From assembly GCA_012960225.1 (NCBI GenBank), contig DUBS01000015.1, positions 17,688 to 81,687 on the forward strand: a stretch of 64,000 nucleotides of DNA, given 5' to 3'. The stretch comes from Gemmatimonadota bacterium (GTDB lineage: Bacteria > Gemmatimonadota > Gemmatimonadetes > Longimicrobiales > Gaopeijiaceae). Each line of letters begins with the position of its first letter. Positions within the stretch are counted from its first letter, which is position 1. Of this stretch, positions 27,174 to 36,519 are shown piece after piece. The notes beneath the pieces were generated by a model. That model was not told the origin of the DNA. It worked only from the letters and a program-made list of their open reading frames with translations, and did no database searches. Position numbers and translations under genes: made by a program.

Positions 27174-27344
27174 GGGCCGTGTGGTTATTTTAAGTCGTCC
27201 ACTCACAGCGCCAACCCTTTCGGGAAGGACAAAGTAAAGGTATCCGTTCCCGTCCGCTTGTTGCAGGGACGGGATACCAAGCCTGGAATATTACTCAGGG
27301 AACGCCATTTCTTGTAAGGGTGTTTAAAGGTTATTGAACCCGAC

Positions 27345-28979
27345 ATGCTGCCGCAGAGGGCGCGCTCAATGATACATCGCATAGCTATACTGACATTGAT
27401 CCTGGTTCTGACAAGAACCTCCGCACAAGCTCAGAACACGCGAATTCCACCAGATTCAAGGACACAGGACAACACCCCACAGCTTGCAATTCTTGATAGT
27501 GCAGTATCGGCCATAACCCAAATGCACATGGATCAGTTCAGTGACTCCATACTTTGGGAAGCAGCAATCGATGGGTTGATCAATGCACTTCAGGACCCTT
27601 ACGCAGAACTCTTTACCCCTGTCGAATCTGAAGCATGGGAAGAAGAGACTACGGGTAATTATTCTGGAATCGGCCTACAGATTACTCAGTTGAATGAGAG
27701 GATTACGGTTACAGCCGTCTTCCGTAGTACTCCAGCGAACCAAGCAGGAATTCAAGTCGGTGACGCTATCGTCGGAGTGAACGAGCACGACGCCTCATCA
27801 TGGACTACTGGAATGGCGGCAGACTCGATCAGAGGCCCTGTCGGCACCGACGTTCTCGTCAAAATCAAGCGGGAGGGTTTTGACGAGCCAATCGCATTTG
27901 ATATCGAGAGGGCTCAAGTACACCGTCCCGCAGTCCATTTCGGCACACTAGAAAATGGACTTGGATACGTCGTTCTGGACCGTGTCGCACGTAACGCAGC
28001 AAGTGAAATGAACGACGTATTGCTTAATATGGACTCAGCTGAGGGCTTGATCATCGACCTGCGGAGAAATCCCGGGGGGTTCCTCGACGAATCCTTGATG
28101 CTGGCAGATCTATTCTTGAAACCTGGTTCGAAGCTTGCCAGCACTGTCCAGAGGGCACCTGGCGGCCTCGCAAGTGAGACCACCGCAGATTCCTGGGATG
28201 ATCGCTGGCCTCAATTGGTTCCGGATCTACCGATTATCGTCCTCGTTGATGAGTTCACGGCCTCGGGAGCGGAGATCTTAGCTGGTGCACTTCAGGATTA
28301 CGATCGTGGCCTAGTCCTCGGTGCTCGCACATTCGGTAAAGGCGTTGTTCAAACTGTAATGCCGCTGCCCTTCAACCGGCGCCTGCGTTTCACGACCGGC
28401 TCATGGTTGACACCCTTGGGACGCTCCCTCCAGAGAGTCAGAGATGCCCAAGGGCGCCCCGTTGAAGAAGATCTCGACACGCTTCCCCGGGTAACGACTC
28501 CTATGGGTCGCACGCTTATCAACGGTGGCGGGATTTTCCCAGATCTTGAAATCGAAAACGATACTTTGAAAACGATGGAACGCGAACTGATCGCAAGTGC
28601 AAATGAAGCGCGTGTTCTTCTGGGGCTCCGGCTTGCGGAATTCGGATTCGAAGTCGCAACAACACTTCTCGAAGAGGGCGAGAAACCAAGCCTCCCTGAA
28701 GGGCAGTTTGAAAGATTCCTGGCACAGCTCGAAGAAGAGGGGCTGCCAGGAGAATTGCTCTCAGATGAAGACGTGCGCTCATACCTCCACTGGCAGGCCC
28801 GTATCAATATCGCTCAACGCATGGACGATGTTGGCTCAGAGGCGGACTTCCGTAAGGAGCGAGATCGAGTCCTGGCGGAAGCGATCCAGCTTCTGATGAC
28901 TTCGGACGGGCAAACGGGATTATTTCAGAAATTGGATGAAAGAGCGTCTGGAGTAGGTAACCAGGGGGCGGAAAGCTAG
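27345..28979 (+). CDS. Carboxy-terminal processing protease, S41 family (CtpA-like)
   Basis: The 544-residue product from ATG 27345 (ATG 27369 is possible, with AGAGGG ahead of it) has a signal peptide ending at SAQAQ. The order is an N-terminal helical region, a PDZ domain (about 105-190, GIGLQIT, AGIQVGDAIVGVN) and the S41 catalytic core. The catalytic Ser307 lies in EFTASGAEI and Lys332 in RTFGKGVVQ. A C-terminal helical extension of about 150 residues follows. It should trim protein C-termini in the periplasm, as CtpA or Prc do. A strong hairpin follows at 29004-29041, so the gene appears monocistronic. Confidence 0.92.
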   Translation: MLPQRARSMIHRIAILTLILVLTRTSAQAQNTRIPPDSRTQDNTPQLAILDSAVSAITQMHMDQFSDSILWEAAIDGLINALQDPYAELFTPVESEAWEEETTGNYSGIGLQITQLNERITVTAVFRSTPANQAGIQVGDAIVGVNEHDASSWTTGMAADSIRGPVGTDVLVKIKREGFDEPIAFDIERAQVHRPAVHFGTLENGLGYVVLDRVARNAASEMNDVLLNMDSAEGLIIDLRRNPGGFLDESLMLADLFLKPGSKLASTVQRAPGGLASETTADSWDDRWPQLVPDLPIIVLVDEFTASGAEILAGALQDYDRGLVLGARTFGKGVVQTVMPLPFNRRLRFTTGSWLTPLGRSLQRVRDAQGRPVEEDLDTLPRVTTPMGRTLINGGGIFPDLEIENDTLKTMERELIASANEARVLLGLRLAEFGFEVATTLLEEGEKPSLPEGQFERFLAQLEEEGLPGELLSDEDVRSYLHWQARINIAQRMDDVGSEADFRKERDRVLAEAIQLLMTSDGQTGLFQKLDERASGVGNQGAES

Positions 28980-29003
28980 ACCACACTGAGGTCAGTACTG
29001 GTT

Positions 29004-29041
29004 AAGTAAGAGACCTATCCTTTCGGTTAGGTCTCTTACTT
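29004..29041. terminator. Bidirectional hairpin between ctpA-like gene and xerD
   Basis: AAGTAAGAGACCTA (29004-29017) pairs perfectly with its complement at 29028-29041, around a ten-base loop that can add CC/GG pairs. The convergent genes end at 28979 (plus) and 29081 (minus), so the hairpin can serve both. The U tract is short on either strand (the arm itself ends in CUU), so efficiency is uncertain. Confidence 0.65.
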
Positions 29042-29080
29042 TAGTTGAGCTTCTTTCTCGTCAGACACGTATTGAGTGCT

Positions 29081-30010
29081 CTAGGCACGAGGATGGTATT
29101 TCCCGTGAATCTGACGCAGGTATTCGCGATCTACGTGCGTATAAATCTGAGTACTTGAAATATCCACATGACCGAGTAGCTCTTGGACAGCAGCCAAGTC
29201 AGCCCCACCCTCCAACAAATGCGTCGCGAAAGTGTGTCGCAACGTATGCGGCGAGACACTTTTGTTTATGTCTGCTCGGCGTCCCGAATCCCTGACCAGT
29301 TTCCAGACTGATTCTCGCGTGAGTGGACGCCCTCGAGCGTTGAGATACACATGTCCTCTACCTTCCGTTTGGTCGAGTTTTGGGCGGAGTTCGCGAAGAT
29401 ATCTTTTTAGAGTTAGCAAGGCTGGTACTCCGACAGGCACAATCCGCTCTTTGCCACCTTTCCCGAATACTGTGATGAAAGAATCATCTAAATCCAATCC
29501 AGATATCAGTAGCCCCACAAGCTCTGACACGCGGACACCTGAAGCATAGAGCAACTCAAGGATTGACCGGTCACGCCAGTAGAGGGACTTCTGCGGATTC
29601 GGAGCATCCAGTAGCCGCTGTGTTTCCTCTTTGGTCAAGAACTCGGGTAACCGAGCTCCAATTCTTGGACTTTCCAGACGCTCTGTCGGATCAATTGATA
29701 ACCAACCTTCCGCAAGTAAGAAACGGAAAAAAGTGCGAACTGCCGACTGTGCCCGCCTTATCGATGATGGTGCGAGCCCAACTTCGTGGAGAGAGAATAT
29801 CCACGTTCTCAGAACCGTCGGGGTCACATGGCTTGGATCGGTGATACCTTGCCGGGCTAGGAACTCTATGCAGTTCTCCAAGTCATGCTGGTAAGCAGAA
29901 AGGGTTCGCTTGGAGAGACCTCGCTCGAAAATCAGATAGTCCTGGAACTGTTCTAGCCTAAAAGCCCTAATGGGTTCCTCAATAGACCTGTTAGCGTTGA
30001 GTTCATTCAT
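29081..30010 (-). CDS. xerD: Tyrosine recombinase XerD/XerC
   Basis: The 309-residue protein has the N-terminal SAM-like core-binding domain (about residues 16-105) and the C-terminal catalytic domain with all active residues: Arg160 (SGVRVSELVGL), Lys184, His255 and Arg258 (HTLRHTFATHLLEGG), His281 (LLGHVDISSTQIY) and Tyr290. Xer recombinases resolve chromosome dimers at dif. Length and the HTLRH context favour XerD, but XerC cannot be fully excluded and no second copy is in the window. The start at 30010 overlaps the dedA-like gene by eight bases. No integron or phage genes are around, so this is a housekeeping copy. Confidence 0.88.
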   Translation of the reverse strand: MNELNANRSIEEPIRAFRLEQFQDYLIFERGLSKRTLSAYQHDLENCIEFLARQGITDPSHVTPTVLRTWIFSLHEVGLAPSSIRRAQSAVRTFFRFLLAEGWLSIDPTERLESPRIGARLPEFLTKEETQRLLDAPNPQKSLYWRDRSILELLYASGVRVSELVGLLISGLDLDDSFITVFGKGGKERIVPVGVPALLTLKRYLRELRPKLDQTEGRGHVYLNARGRPLTRESVWKLVRDSGRRADINKSVSPHTLRHTFATHLLEGGADLAAVQELLGHVDISSTQIYTHVDREYLRQIHGKYHPRA

Positions 30011-30623
30011 CGGGTTCGTTGTTCTTAGTTCGCCACCACCAGCGAATCACCACTAGAAGTACCAGTACTGCAATCGCTGCTAGTACGCTGCTGGTCCGGG
30101 TTAGAAGTAGGCTCAATGCTTCAAGATTATGACCAGTCAAGGCTCCCAACCAAATCAGTGTCCCGTACCAAATGGCGGACGCAGCTGCAAGGGGTACTGC
30201 TACAGGTCCAACCGGCTGTTGCGTTATCCCAGCGAAGATGGGGACCACTGCTCGTAGTCCAGGCAGGAACCGAGTCCAAAAAATTGCCCAAATTCCCCAC
30301 CGTTCATAAAAACGTGTCATGCGATCCATCTGGTGATCTTTTAGTACTCGTTGTCCCCAGCCCCGCATGAAAAAGGGCCTTCCATGAGTATATCCTAGTC
30401 GATACATCACAAGCGCCGATCCTACATTTAGTGACCAGGTAACAGCGAAGATCAATCGAACATCCAGAGGCCCGAACGCTGAGAGAAACCCACCGAGTGC
30501 GACAAAGGTGTCAGCCGGAACTGCTGGGATCACATTCTCGACCGCAGCGCCAATTCCCAATCCAACGTAGAGGAGGCCCACAGGGATTCGGTCCATCAAA
30601 GACAGGAGCTCTGCCACTAGCAA
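30003..30623 (-). CDS. DedA family membrane protein
   Basis: The 206-residue integral membrane protein has four or five hydrophobic segments. The DedA signatures are present: ENVIPAVPADTFVALGGFL (about residues 29-47), RFYERWGIWAIFWTRFLPGLRAVVPIFAG (shown here in part as FYERWGIWAIFWTRFLPG), and a basic C-terminal tail after the last helix. DedA proteins are linked to undecaprenyl phosphate or phospholipid flipping across the inner membrane. The gene lies between ispF, an isoprenoid pathway gene, and xerD. Closeness to ispF is suggestive for an isoprenoid-carrier role, but this is inference only. Confidence 0.85.
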   Translation of the reverse strand: MLVAELLSLMDRIPVGLLYVGLGIGAAVENVIPAVPADTFVALGGFLSAFGPLDVRLIFAVTWSLNVGSALVMYRLGYTHGRPFFMRGWGQRVLKDHQMDRMTRFYERWGIWAIFWTRFLPGLRAVVPIFAGITQQPVGPVAVPLAAASAIWYGTLIWLGALTGHNLEALSLLLTRTSSVLAAIAVLVLLVVIRWWWRTKNNEPDE

Positions 30624-30652
30624 CTACCTCCATACGCCCGCAAAGGGTCGGA

Positions 30653-31174
30653 TCAGGGAGCCCCGCTTCCTTTTCCTATACTACCTGAGTCCGGAAAATT
30701 CGAGGACCGATCAATTAATGCTACAGAGTGCACAGCCAAACCTTCACCCGATCCTATCCAACCTAATCCTTCGTTTGACTTTCCCTTAATCGAGACACGG
30801 TCTGAGGTGAGCTGCAAAACCTCCCCAAATCGCTTCTTCATCGCGTCTAGATGGGGAGCGATTTGCGGTTTTTCACAGATCACAGTCACATCAATATTAA
30901 CCACGCTGAAACCCTTGTACTCTAGGATTTGCCTGGTTCGTTCAAGCAAGTCCATCGAATCAGCTCCCTTCCAGGTCTCATCATCCGGCGGAAAGTGACT
31001 GCCGATGTTACCCATGGCAGCTGCACCCAACATTGCGTCGATCACAGCATGGGTAATCGCGTCTCCATCAGAGTGACCTGACAACCCGGGATGGCCCGGG
31101 ATATGTACCCCGCCAAGCACGAGCCTGCGACTCTCTTCGAAGCAATGGGAATCGTAGCCAGTTCCAACTCTCAT
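30653..31174 (-). CDS. ispF: 2-C-methyl-D-erythritol 2,4-cyclodiphosphate synthase
   Basis: The 173-residue enzyme is read from ATG 31174, which has AGAGAG upstream and gives the usual opening MRVGTGYDSHCF; a frame start at 31222 would add 16 unrelated residues. Metal ligands Asp8 and His10 (DSH) and His42 (SGHSDGDAITH) are present, as are the conserved EKPQIAPH and GLGWIGSGEGLAVHSVALI. It converts CDP-ME 2-phosphate to the cyclic diphosphate in the MEP isoprenoid pathway. The C-terminal 16 residues exceed the normal family end and are Ser/Gly rich. The gene follows fabF by 55 bases. Confidence 0.92.
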   Translation of the reverse strand: MRVGTGYDSHCFEESRRLVLGGVHIPGHPGLSGHSDGDAITHAVIDAMLGAAAMGNIGSHFPPDDETWKGADSMDLLERTRQILEYKGFSVVNIDVTVICEKPQIAPHLDAMKKRFGEVLQLTSDRVSIKGKSNEGLGWIGSGEGLAVHSVALIDRSSNFPDSGSIGKGSGAP

Positions 31175-31229
31175 TGAATACTCTCTAGAATTGCGATTGC
31201 TAGTCGCCATGATAAGCCACAACCGTCAA

Positions 31230-32501
31230 TCAGTCCCACCTCCGGATCGCGAGACAAACATTGTGTCCTCCGAAACCGAACGAATTGGAGAGCGCAAGTC
31301 GAATCGGGCGCTCAATTACTCCGCCATGCGCGTACTCAAGGTCGCACTCTGGATCAGGTGCCTGGAAATTGATGGTCGGAGGAATTTTTCCGGTCCTACA
31401 GACTAAGATTGAAACGATCGTTTCAAGCGCACCCGTAGCTCCGAGCAGATGCCCAGTCATCGACTTGGTGGATCCGACGACAACCTCATATGCCCGCTCC
31501 CCTAGTACTGCTTTGATCGCAGCTGTCTCTATAGCATCAGCCATCGTCGAGGTGCCATGAGCGTTAACGTAGTCGACATCGTCTGGAGTGGCGCCTGCCT
31601 TGTCTAGGGCCATCTGCATAGCGTACTGAGCTCCGTAACCGTCAGGCGGCGGCGCGGTAATGTGGTAGGCGTCAGCTGAGAGTCCATAGCCAACGAGTTC
31701 TGCCATAATCTCTGCACCCCGAGCCTCTGCACATTCAAGCGCCTCCAGCACGACAGCACCCGCACCCTCCCCCATCACGAAGCCATCTCGCTCTGCCGAG
31801 AATGGACGGCTAGCACCTCCAGGATCTTCATTTCTAGTTGACAAGGCTTTCATGGAGGAAAACCCGGCATATGTCATAGGGGTTATTGTTGCTTCACCTC
31901 CACCCGCAATCATCATGTCCGCATCACCATGCTGGATATGTCGCATGGCATTCCCAATCGCATGCGCCGATGATGCGCATGCTGAAACGGTAGCATAGTT
32001 GGGACCCTGAAGATTCCAACGCATGGATATATAGCCTGCTGAGATATCCGGGATGAACATGGGTATGAAGAATGGGCTGACTCTTTTAGGACCCTGCTCA
32101 ATCAACTTCCTATGTTGCTCTTCAAATGTGGATATCCCTCCGATACCGCTGCCGAAGATGACACCGAAGCGAGTTGGTTCTACGCCGTCAGGAGGTCCAT
32201 TCAGTCCTGCGGACGCGAGTGCCTGTGCAGATGCAGCAACAGAGAACTGTGACACGCGATCATGACGCTTGACCTCCCTCGGCTCAAGGTATTCGAGAGG
32301 GTCGAACCCCTTAACTTCACATGCGATACGCGAGGCAAAGTCATCGGTAGCATCGAACAGCGTGACAGGTCCCCCGCCACTTTTGCCTGCTAGCATGCTC
32401 GCCCAGCAGGATTCCACATCATTACCTACAGGTGAAACCAAGCCAGCGCCAGTGACTACTACGCGACGCAGACCCCCTTCTTTCCTATTCCCATTCAGCA
32501 T
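31230..32501 (-). CDS. fabF: Beta-ketoacyl-ACP synthase II
   Basis: The 423-residue enzyme shows the KAS II layout: VVVTGAGLVSPVGN at the start, catalytic Cys175 in TVSACASSAHAIG, His in NAHGTSTMADAIET (about 316) and a second His in GHLLGATGALE (about 350). The C-terminal NSFGFGGHNVCL closes the active site. It condenses malonyl-ACP with acyl-ACP during chain elongation. It follows acpP by 24 bases in the fab cluster. All catalytic residues are present and the length is normal. Confidence 0.96.
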   Translation of the reverse strand: MLNGNRKEGGLRRVVVTGAGLVSPVGNDVESCWASMLAGKSGGGPVTLFDATDDFASRIACEVKGFDPLEYLEPREVKRHDRVSQFSVAASAQALASAGLNGPPDGVEPTRFGVIFGSGIGGISTFEEQHRKLIEQGPKRVSPFFIPMFIPDISAGYISMRWNLQGPNYATVSACASSAHAIGNAMRHIQHGDADMMIAGGGEATITPMTYAGFSSMKALSTRNEDPGGASRPFSAERDGFVMGEGAGAVVLEALECAEARGAEIMAELVGYGLSADAYHITAPPPDGYGAQYAMQMALDKAGATPDDVDYVNAHGTSTMADAIETAAIKAVLGERAYEVVVGSTKSMTGHLLGATGALETIVSILVCRTGKIPPTINFQAPDPECDLEYAHGGVIERPIRLALSNSFGFGGHNVCLAIRRWD

Positions 32502-32524
32502 TTTACGTAAGTGGTTGTGCGGCC

Positions 32525-32767
32525 TCAGCTCTCGCTCTGCTTGTTTAGATATCTTACCGCGTCACCCACAGTTTTCATCTTCTCGGCGTCCTCGTCAGGG
32601 ATGTCCAGCTTGAATTCTTCTTCGAACGCCATGACAAGCTCAACCGTGTCGAGGGAATCAGCGCCAAGATCCTCAACGAACGAAGCATCATCAGTGACTT
32701 TCTCTGGCTCTACACCCAGCTCGTTAATGATGATCTCACGCACTCGTGCCTCGATCGACTCGCTCAT
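32525..32767 (-). CDS. acpP: Acyl carrier protein
   Basis: The 80-residue acidic protein is read from ATG 32767, with GGAGG five bases upstream; the open frame further up is not coding. The phosphopantetheine attachment motif [10 protein letters not shown] places the serine at residue 38, and the flanking DLGADSLD and MAFEEEF match bacterial ACPs. It carries growing acyl chains for all fab enzymes in this cluster and for PlsX. It sits in the usual place between fabG and fabF. Confidence 0.97.
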   Translation of the reverse strand: MSESIEARVREIIINELGVEPEKVTDDASFVEDLGADSLDTVELVMAFEEEFKLDIPDEDAEKMKTVGDAVRYLNKQSES

Positions 32768-32811
32768 GTAGCCTCCGTTTATTCGTCTACAGGAAGAAAG
32801 GGCCCAATGCC

Positions 32812-33570
32812 CTATCCCATAACCATACCGCCATCGACCGCTAAGACTTGCCCAGTAATGTAGCAAGCTGCGGGGCTCACGAGAAACAGTGCGACACCTG
32901 CGATATCATTAGGCTCTCCCAATCTTGCCAGCGGAATCTGGCTCTGGAGCGCCCCAATCTGATCTTCTGTAAGTGCATCAGTCATGTCGGTACGGATAAA
33001 TCCGGGAGCAATTGCGTTACAGCGCACCCCGCGTGGTGCTAATTCCCTTGCAACACTCTTCGTAAACCCTATCACCCCTGCCTTGGAAGCAGCGTAGTTG
33101 GCTTGACCCGCATTACCCATCAGCCCAACCACTGAGGCAATGTTGAGGATTACTCCCCTCCTCTGCTTGAGCATTCCCCTGCCAACCGCACGGGTCAGAT
33201 TAAAGGTTCCCTTTAGGTTGACCTCTATAACATCATCGAACTCTTCATCCTTCATACGTAACAAGAGGTTATCTCTGGTAATCCCAGCATTGTTAACGAG
33301 AATATCGATGGTCCCCAGATTTTCCTGCACTTGCTTGACTATTCCGGTAGCACTCTCTCGGTCTGCGACATTACCCTGGTGCCCTGAATGGCCTTCACCT
33401 GGAAGCGAACCAGCAGCCGCTGTAGCACCCTCACCATCCAAGTCCATAATTGCGACGCGAGCCCCTGCGTACGCGAATGCTTCTGAGATCGCGCGCCCAA
33501 TACCTCTAGAACCTCCTGTAACCAGCGCAACCTTCCCTTTCAGATCTGGTCCACTTAACACTTCATTCAT
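32812..33570 (-). CDS. fabG: 3-oxoacyl-ACP reductase
   Basis: The 252-residue SDR starts at ATG 33570, with GGAGG upstream at good spacing; a start at 33597 would have none. NADPH-binding TGGSRGIG lies at residues 18-25, NNAG near 95, the catalytic Ser-Tyr-Lys set in ASVVG and YAASK near 148-166, and the FabG-type [13 protein letters not shown] follows. It reduces 3-oxoacyl-ACP in fatty acid elongation. Its first bases overlap the end of fabD (stop at 33563), and acpP follows by 44 bases. Confidence 0.95.
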   Translation of the reverse strand: MNEVLSGPDLKGKVALVTGGSRGIGRAISEAFAYAGARVAIMDLDGEGATAAAGSLPGEGHSGHQGNVADRESATGIVKQVQENLGTIDILVNNAGITRDNLLLRMKDEEFDDVIEVNLKGTFNLTRAVGRGMLKQRRGVILNIASVVGLMGNAGQANYAASKAGVIGFTKSVARELAPRGVRCNAIAPGFIRTDMTDALTEDQIGALQSQIPLARLGEPNDIAGVALFLVSPAACYITGQVLAVDGGMVMG

Positions 33571-34480
33571 TGAATGCCTCCACGTCATTGGGCTCACCCA
33601 CAGTATGACAAGGGATGCCCTTAGCGTTCTTGCGATTTAACCCACACAGAACTCCGCCTGGACCCAGTTCGATGAAATGCCCGACCCCTGCGTCGAGCAT
33701 CGTAGTGATAGAATCTCTCCAACGTACTGGTGACGTCAGTTGCTGTACGAGTAGTCTATGAGCTTCCTTGGCGGAATTAACGAAGTCTGCAGTGACATTT
33801 GAGACCACTGGAAATTTTGGATCTCGCATTTCAATGCTATCCAACCGGTCACCGAGTCCCTTCGCAGCCGACTCCATCAGAGGTGAGTGGAAAGCTCCAG
33901 ACACCTTGAGTTTCAAAACCCTCTTAGCACCGGCTTCGCGAGCCAACATGATACCTTCATCAACTCCTGATATATCTCCACTTACCACAACCTGACCGAG
34001 TGAATTAAAGTTAGCAGGCACACATGTTCCAGTAGTAACACGGGCGCAAATATCAGCTACCACTTTATCGCTAAGACCAAGAATCGCTGCCATGGTCCCT
34101 GGTGTTCGAGTACCAGATGCATGCATCAACTCACCCCTTAGGCGCACTATCTTCAAAGCATCAGAGAAGGAGAAGGTTCCGGCAGCCACATGAGCACTGA
34201 ACTCACCAAGCGAGTGGCCCGCAGAAAATGTGACTCTACCCAGACGCTCTTCTATCACGCGCAAAACTGCAATTGAATGAGCAAGGATGGCCGGTTGTGC
34301 ATTCTCTGTAACTGTCAGCACGTCCTCTGGTCCATCCACCATCAGTTTTGAAAGTCTGAATCCAAGAACTTCATCTGCCAGTGCAAGCGTTTCGGCAGCA
34401 ATTGGTTCCATTTCGGCTAAGGCTTTAGCCATTCCAACATATTGTGACCCCTGTCCAGGGAAGATTAAAGCAATTGACAT
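33563..34480 (-). CDS. fabD: Malonyl-CoA:ACP transacylase
   Basis: The 305-residue enzyme begins MSIALIFPGQGSQYVGM. The catalytic serine lies in GHSLGEF (Ser90), the catalytic His in SGAFHSPLM (about 200), and the substrate-binding Arg in IVRLRGELM (about 115). It loads malonate onto ACP for fatty acid synthesis. The gene begins ten bases after fabH and overlaps fabG at its end. Length and motifs are normal. Confidence 0.96.
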   Translation of the reverse strand: MSIALIFPGQGSQYVGMAKALAEMEPIAAETLALADEVLGFRLSKLMVDGPEDVLTVTENAQPAILAHSIAVLRVIEERLGRVTFSAGHSLGEFSAHVAAGTFSFSDALKIVRLRGELMHASGTRTPGTMAAILGLSDKVVADICARVTTGTCVPANFNSLGQVVVSGDISGVDEGIMLAREAGAKRVLKLKVSGAFHSPLMESAAKGLGDRLDSIEMRDPKFPVVSNVTADFVNSAKEAHRLLVQQLTSPVRWRDSITTMLDAGVGHFIELGPGGVLCGLNRKNAKGIPCHTVGEPNDVEAFNE

Positions 34481-34490
34481 AGAGATCTGG

Positions 34491-35486
34491 CTACCAGCGC
34501 AGTACCATGGCTCCCCAAGTCAGCCCAGATCCAAAGGCTACTGTGAGTACGTTTGATCCAGGAGCGATCAATCCCTCTTCGTGGGCTTCATCAAGTGCGA
34601 CAGGGACCGTTGCAGAACTCATATTTCCATACCTGTTCACGTTGACAAACACTTTTTCCATCGGCAAGCCCGCATATTTTGCCGTGGCCTCGATAATTCT
34701 GATATTTGCTTGATGAGGTATAAGTAGCTGTACATCGTCCGCCACGAGACCTGCATTCTGCAGAGCTATGTTACACGAGTCTGCCATGCAACGAACAGCA
34801 TGCTTGAATACCTCCCGACCCTCCATCCGGATAAGATGGCTTTTCTCATCAAGAACCTGTTGGCTAAACGGCACCGCAGACCCGCCACCGGGACGATATA
34901 AGAGGTCAGCAAGATCTCCATTGGAACCCAAATGGGAGGAGAGAATTCCCCTATCAGATCCGTTTGCCGGTCGCAGTACCACCGCGCCGGCGCCATCCCC
35001 GAATAGCACACTTGTAGAGCGGTCCTCCCAATCTAAAATCGAACTCATTTTCTCAGTCGCTATTACTAGAGCCACCTCAGCCCGACCGGCTGCTACATAG
35101 CATTCAGCGACACTCATCGCGTAAATAAATCCGGTACAGGCAGCAATCACGTCAAAAGCAACTGCATTCGAGCACCCGAGCAAAGCTTGCGTGTCACAGG
35201 CTGTTGAAGGGAAAAAGCGATCGGGTGTAGCTGTCGCTAGAATAATGACATCAACCTCGCCCGGCTCAACTCCAGCCTGCTCCATCGCTTTGCGAGCCGC
35301 AGCTGCACCCATGTAGGCCGTACCCATATCAGGAGGTGCTATCCGTCGCTCCCGGATACCCGTACGGGTTTGAATCCACTCGTCTGAAGTATCTAAGCGT
35401 TCCGCTAGATCATCGTTTGTTAGGATGTCGTCTGGTAGAAACCGACCGGTTCCAGTGATTTCTACCAGTGGACTGGGTTTCTTCAT
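34491..35486 (-). CDS. fabH: Beta-ketoacyl-ACP synthase III
   Basis: The 331-residue enzyme has the KAS III triad: Cys117 in AACTGFIYAM, His in IPHQANIRI (about 257) and Asn in NRYGNMSSATVP (about 287). The opening ITGTGRFLPDDILTND and DEWIQTRTGIRERRI are typical. It starts fatty acid synthesis by joining acetyl-CoA with malonyl-ACP. The start at 35486 overlaps the plsX stop by four bases, so plsX and fabH are probably translationally coupled. Confidence 0.96.
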   Translation of the reverse strand: MKKPSPLVEITGTGRFLPDDILTNDDLAERLDTSDEWIQTRTGIRERRIAPPDMGTAYMGAAAARKAMEQAGVEPGEVDVIILATATPDRFFPSTACDTQALLGCSNAVAFDVIAACTGFIYAMSVAECYVAAGRAEVALVIATEKMSSILDWEDRSTSVLFGDGAGAVVLRPANGSDRGILSSHLGSNGDLADLLYRPGGGSAVPFSQQVLDEKSHLIRMEGREVFKHAVRCMADSCNIALQNAGLVADDVQLLIPHQANIRIIEATAKYAGLPMEKVFVNVNRYGNMSSATVPVALDEAHEEGLIAPGSNVLTVAFGSGLTWGAMVLRW

Positions 35487-36487
35487 GAGACCCCTTCGGG
35501 TGCACTACTTATTGATCTGGATAAACGGTTCGCAGTTTGCGCCACCATATCAGAACGCACTGCTTGGGCGGCTACTCTGATAGCATTCCTAATGGCTTTT
35601 GCTGATGAACCGCCATGGCAAATGACCGAAACACCTCCAACACCTAGAAGTGGCGCCCCTCCAGTCTCTGAATAATCCAGAATCCGGAATATACGATCGA
35701 AGTCCAGAGAGTTCTCAGTCAAAGCACCTAGTTCCGTTTTTATTAAACCGACAATGAACTGAGCGACTGACTCGTAGAATTTCAATAACACGTTGCCAAC
35801 AAACCCATCACAAACGACAACATCACAGACACCCTCAATTATATCCCGGCCTTCGACATTCCCGACAAAATTTAGACTATCTTCTCTGTTCAGCACCTCA
35901 TAGGCGGCCGCACTCAGCTCGTCACCCTTACCCGGTTCCTTCCCAATATTTAGCAGGGCAATCCGAGGTTTAGTGCGCCCCATTATCTCCCGAGCATATA
36001 TGTTTCCAAGGTGTGCGAACTGTACCAGATGCTGGGGCTTACAGTCGACGTTAGCTCCCGCATCAACGAGCAGACACTGCTCTTCTGCTGTTGGTAGCAA
36101 GGTACCTATTGCGGGACGGTCCACCCCTGGTAAAGGTCTGAGTTTGAAAAGTGATGTGGCCATTACAGCGCCGGTAGAACCAGCACTCACAAACGCATCA
36201 GCGTCTCGTTTCCTCTGAAGCTCGAGACCCACTACAATCGAAGAATTGGGTTTCGTACGGATTACTGACGCAGGGGAATCATCCGCCTGAACGCGGTCAG
36301 GCGCGTGATGGACTGAAATGCGATTGGGCACCATTTCGTGTCTTGCCAGCTCTGCGTCGATCACCTCTCGATCGCCGACAAGTATCAACTCGACATCGGG
36401 CTCGTGCTCACGCAGAGCTTCAATAGCCCCAGCTACCTCAGTTCGCGGGGCGTCATCCGTGCCCATCGCATCAAGAACGATGCGCAT
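35483..36487 (-). CDS. plsX: Phosphate acyltransferase PlsX
   Basis: The 334-residue protein begins MRIVLDAMGTDDAPR, the N-terminal signature of PlsX, and contains SAGSTGAVMA, GANVDCKPQHLVQFA and CDGFVGNVLLKF in family order. PlsX makes acyl phosphate from acyl-ACP to feed phospholipid synthesis by PlsY. It is preceded by rpmF with a 32-base gap and overlaps fabH, the standard yceD-rpmF-plsX-fabH order seen across bacteria. Confidence 0.95.
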   Translation of the reverse strand: MRIVLDAMGTDDAPRTEVAGAIEALREHEPDVELILVGDREVIDAELARHEMVPNRISVHHAPDRVQADDSPASVIRTKPNSSIVVGLELQRKRDADAFVSAGSTGAVMATSLFKLRPLPGVDRPAIGTLLPTAEEQCLLVDAGANVDCKPQHLVQFAHLGNIYAREIMGRTKPRIALLNIGKEPGKGDELSAAAYEVLNREDSLNFVGNVEGRDIIEGVCDVVVCDGFVGNVLLKFYESVAQFIVGLIKTELGALTENSLDFDRIFRILDYSETGGAPLLGVGGVSVICHGGSSAKAIRNAIRVAAQAVRSDMVAQTANRLSRSISSAPEGVS

Positions 36488-36519
36488 GGGGATTACCTAA
36501 CTCAGTACAGGCGGCAAGA

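Noticed and set aside
28349..28807. 152-codon minus-strand frame opposite the S41 protease gene
   Set aside because: It lies wholly antisense to a well-supported gene with catalytic residues; its Ser/Arg-rich composition is typical of a shadow frame.
29081..30010. XerD as part of an integron or mobile element
   Set aside because: No attC sites, cassettes, phage genes or terminal repeats around; the setting is housekeeping.
33140..33640. 166-codon plus-strand frame opposite fabG and fabD
   Set aside because: Antisense to conserved fab genes; no motif or ribosome-binding site.
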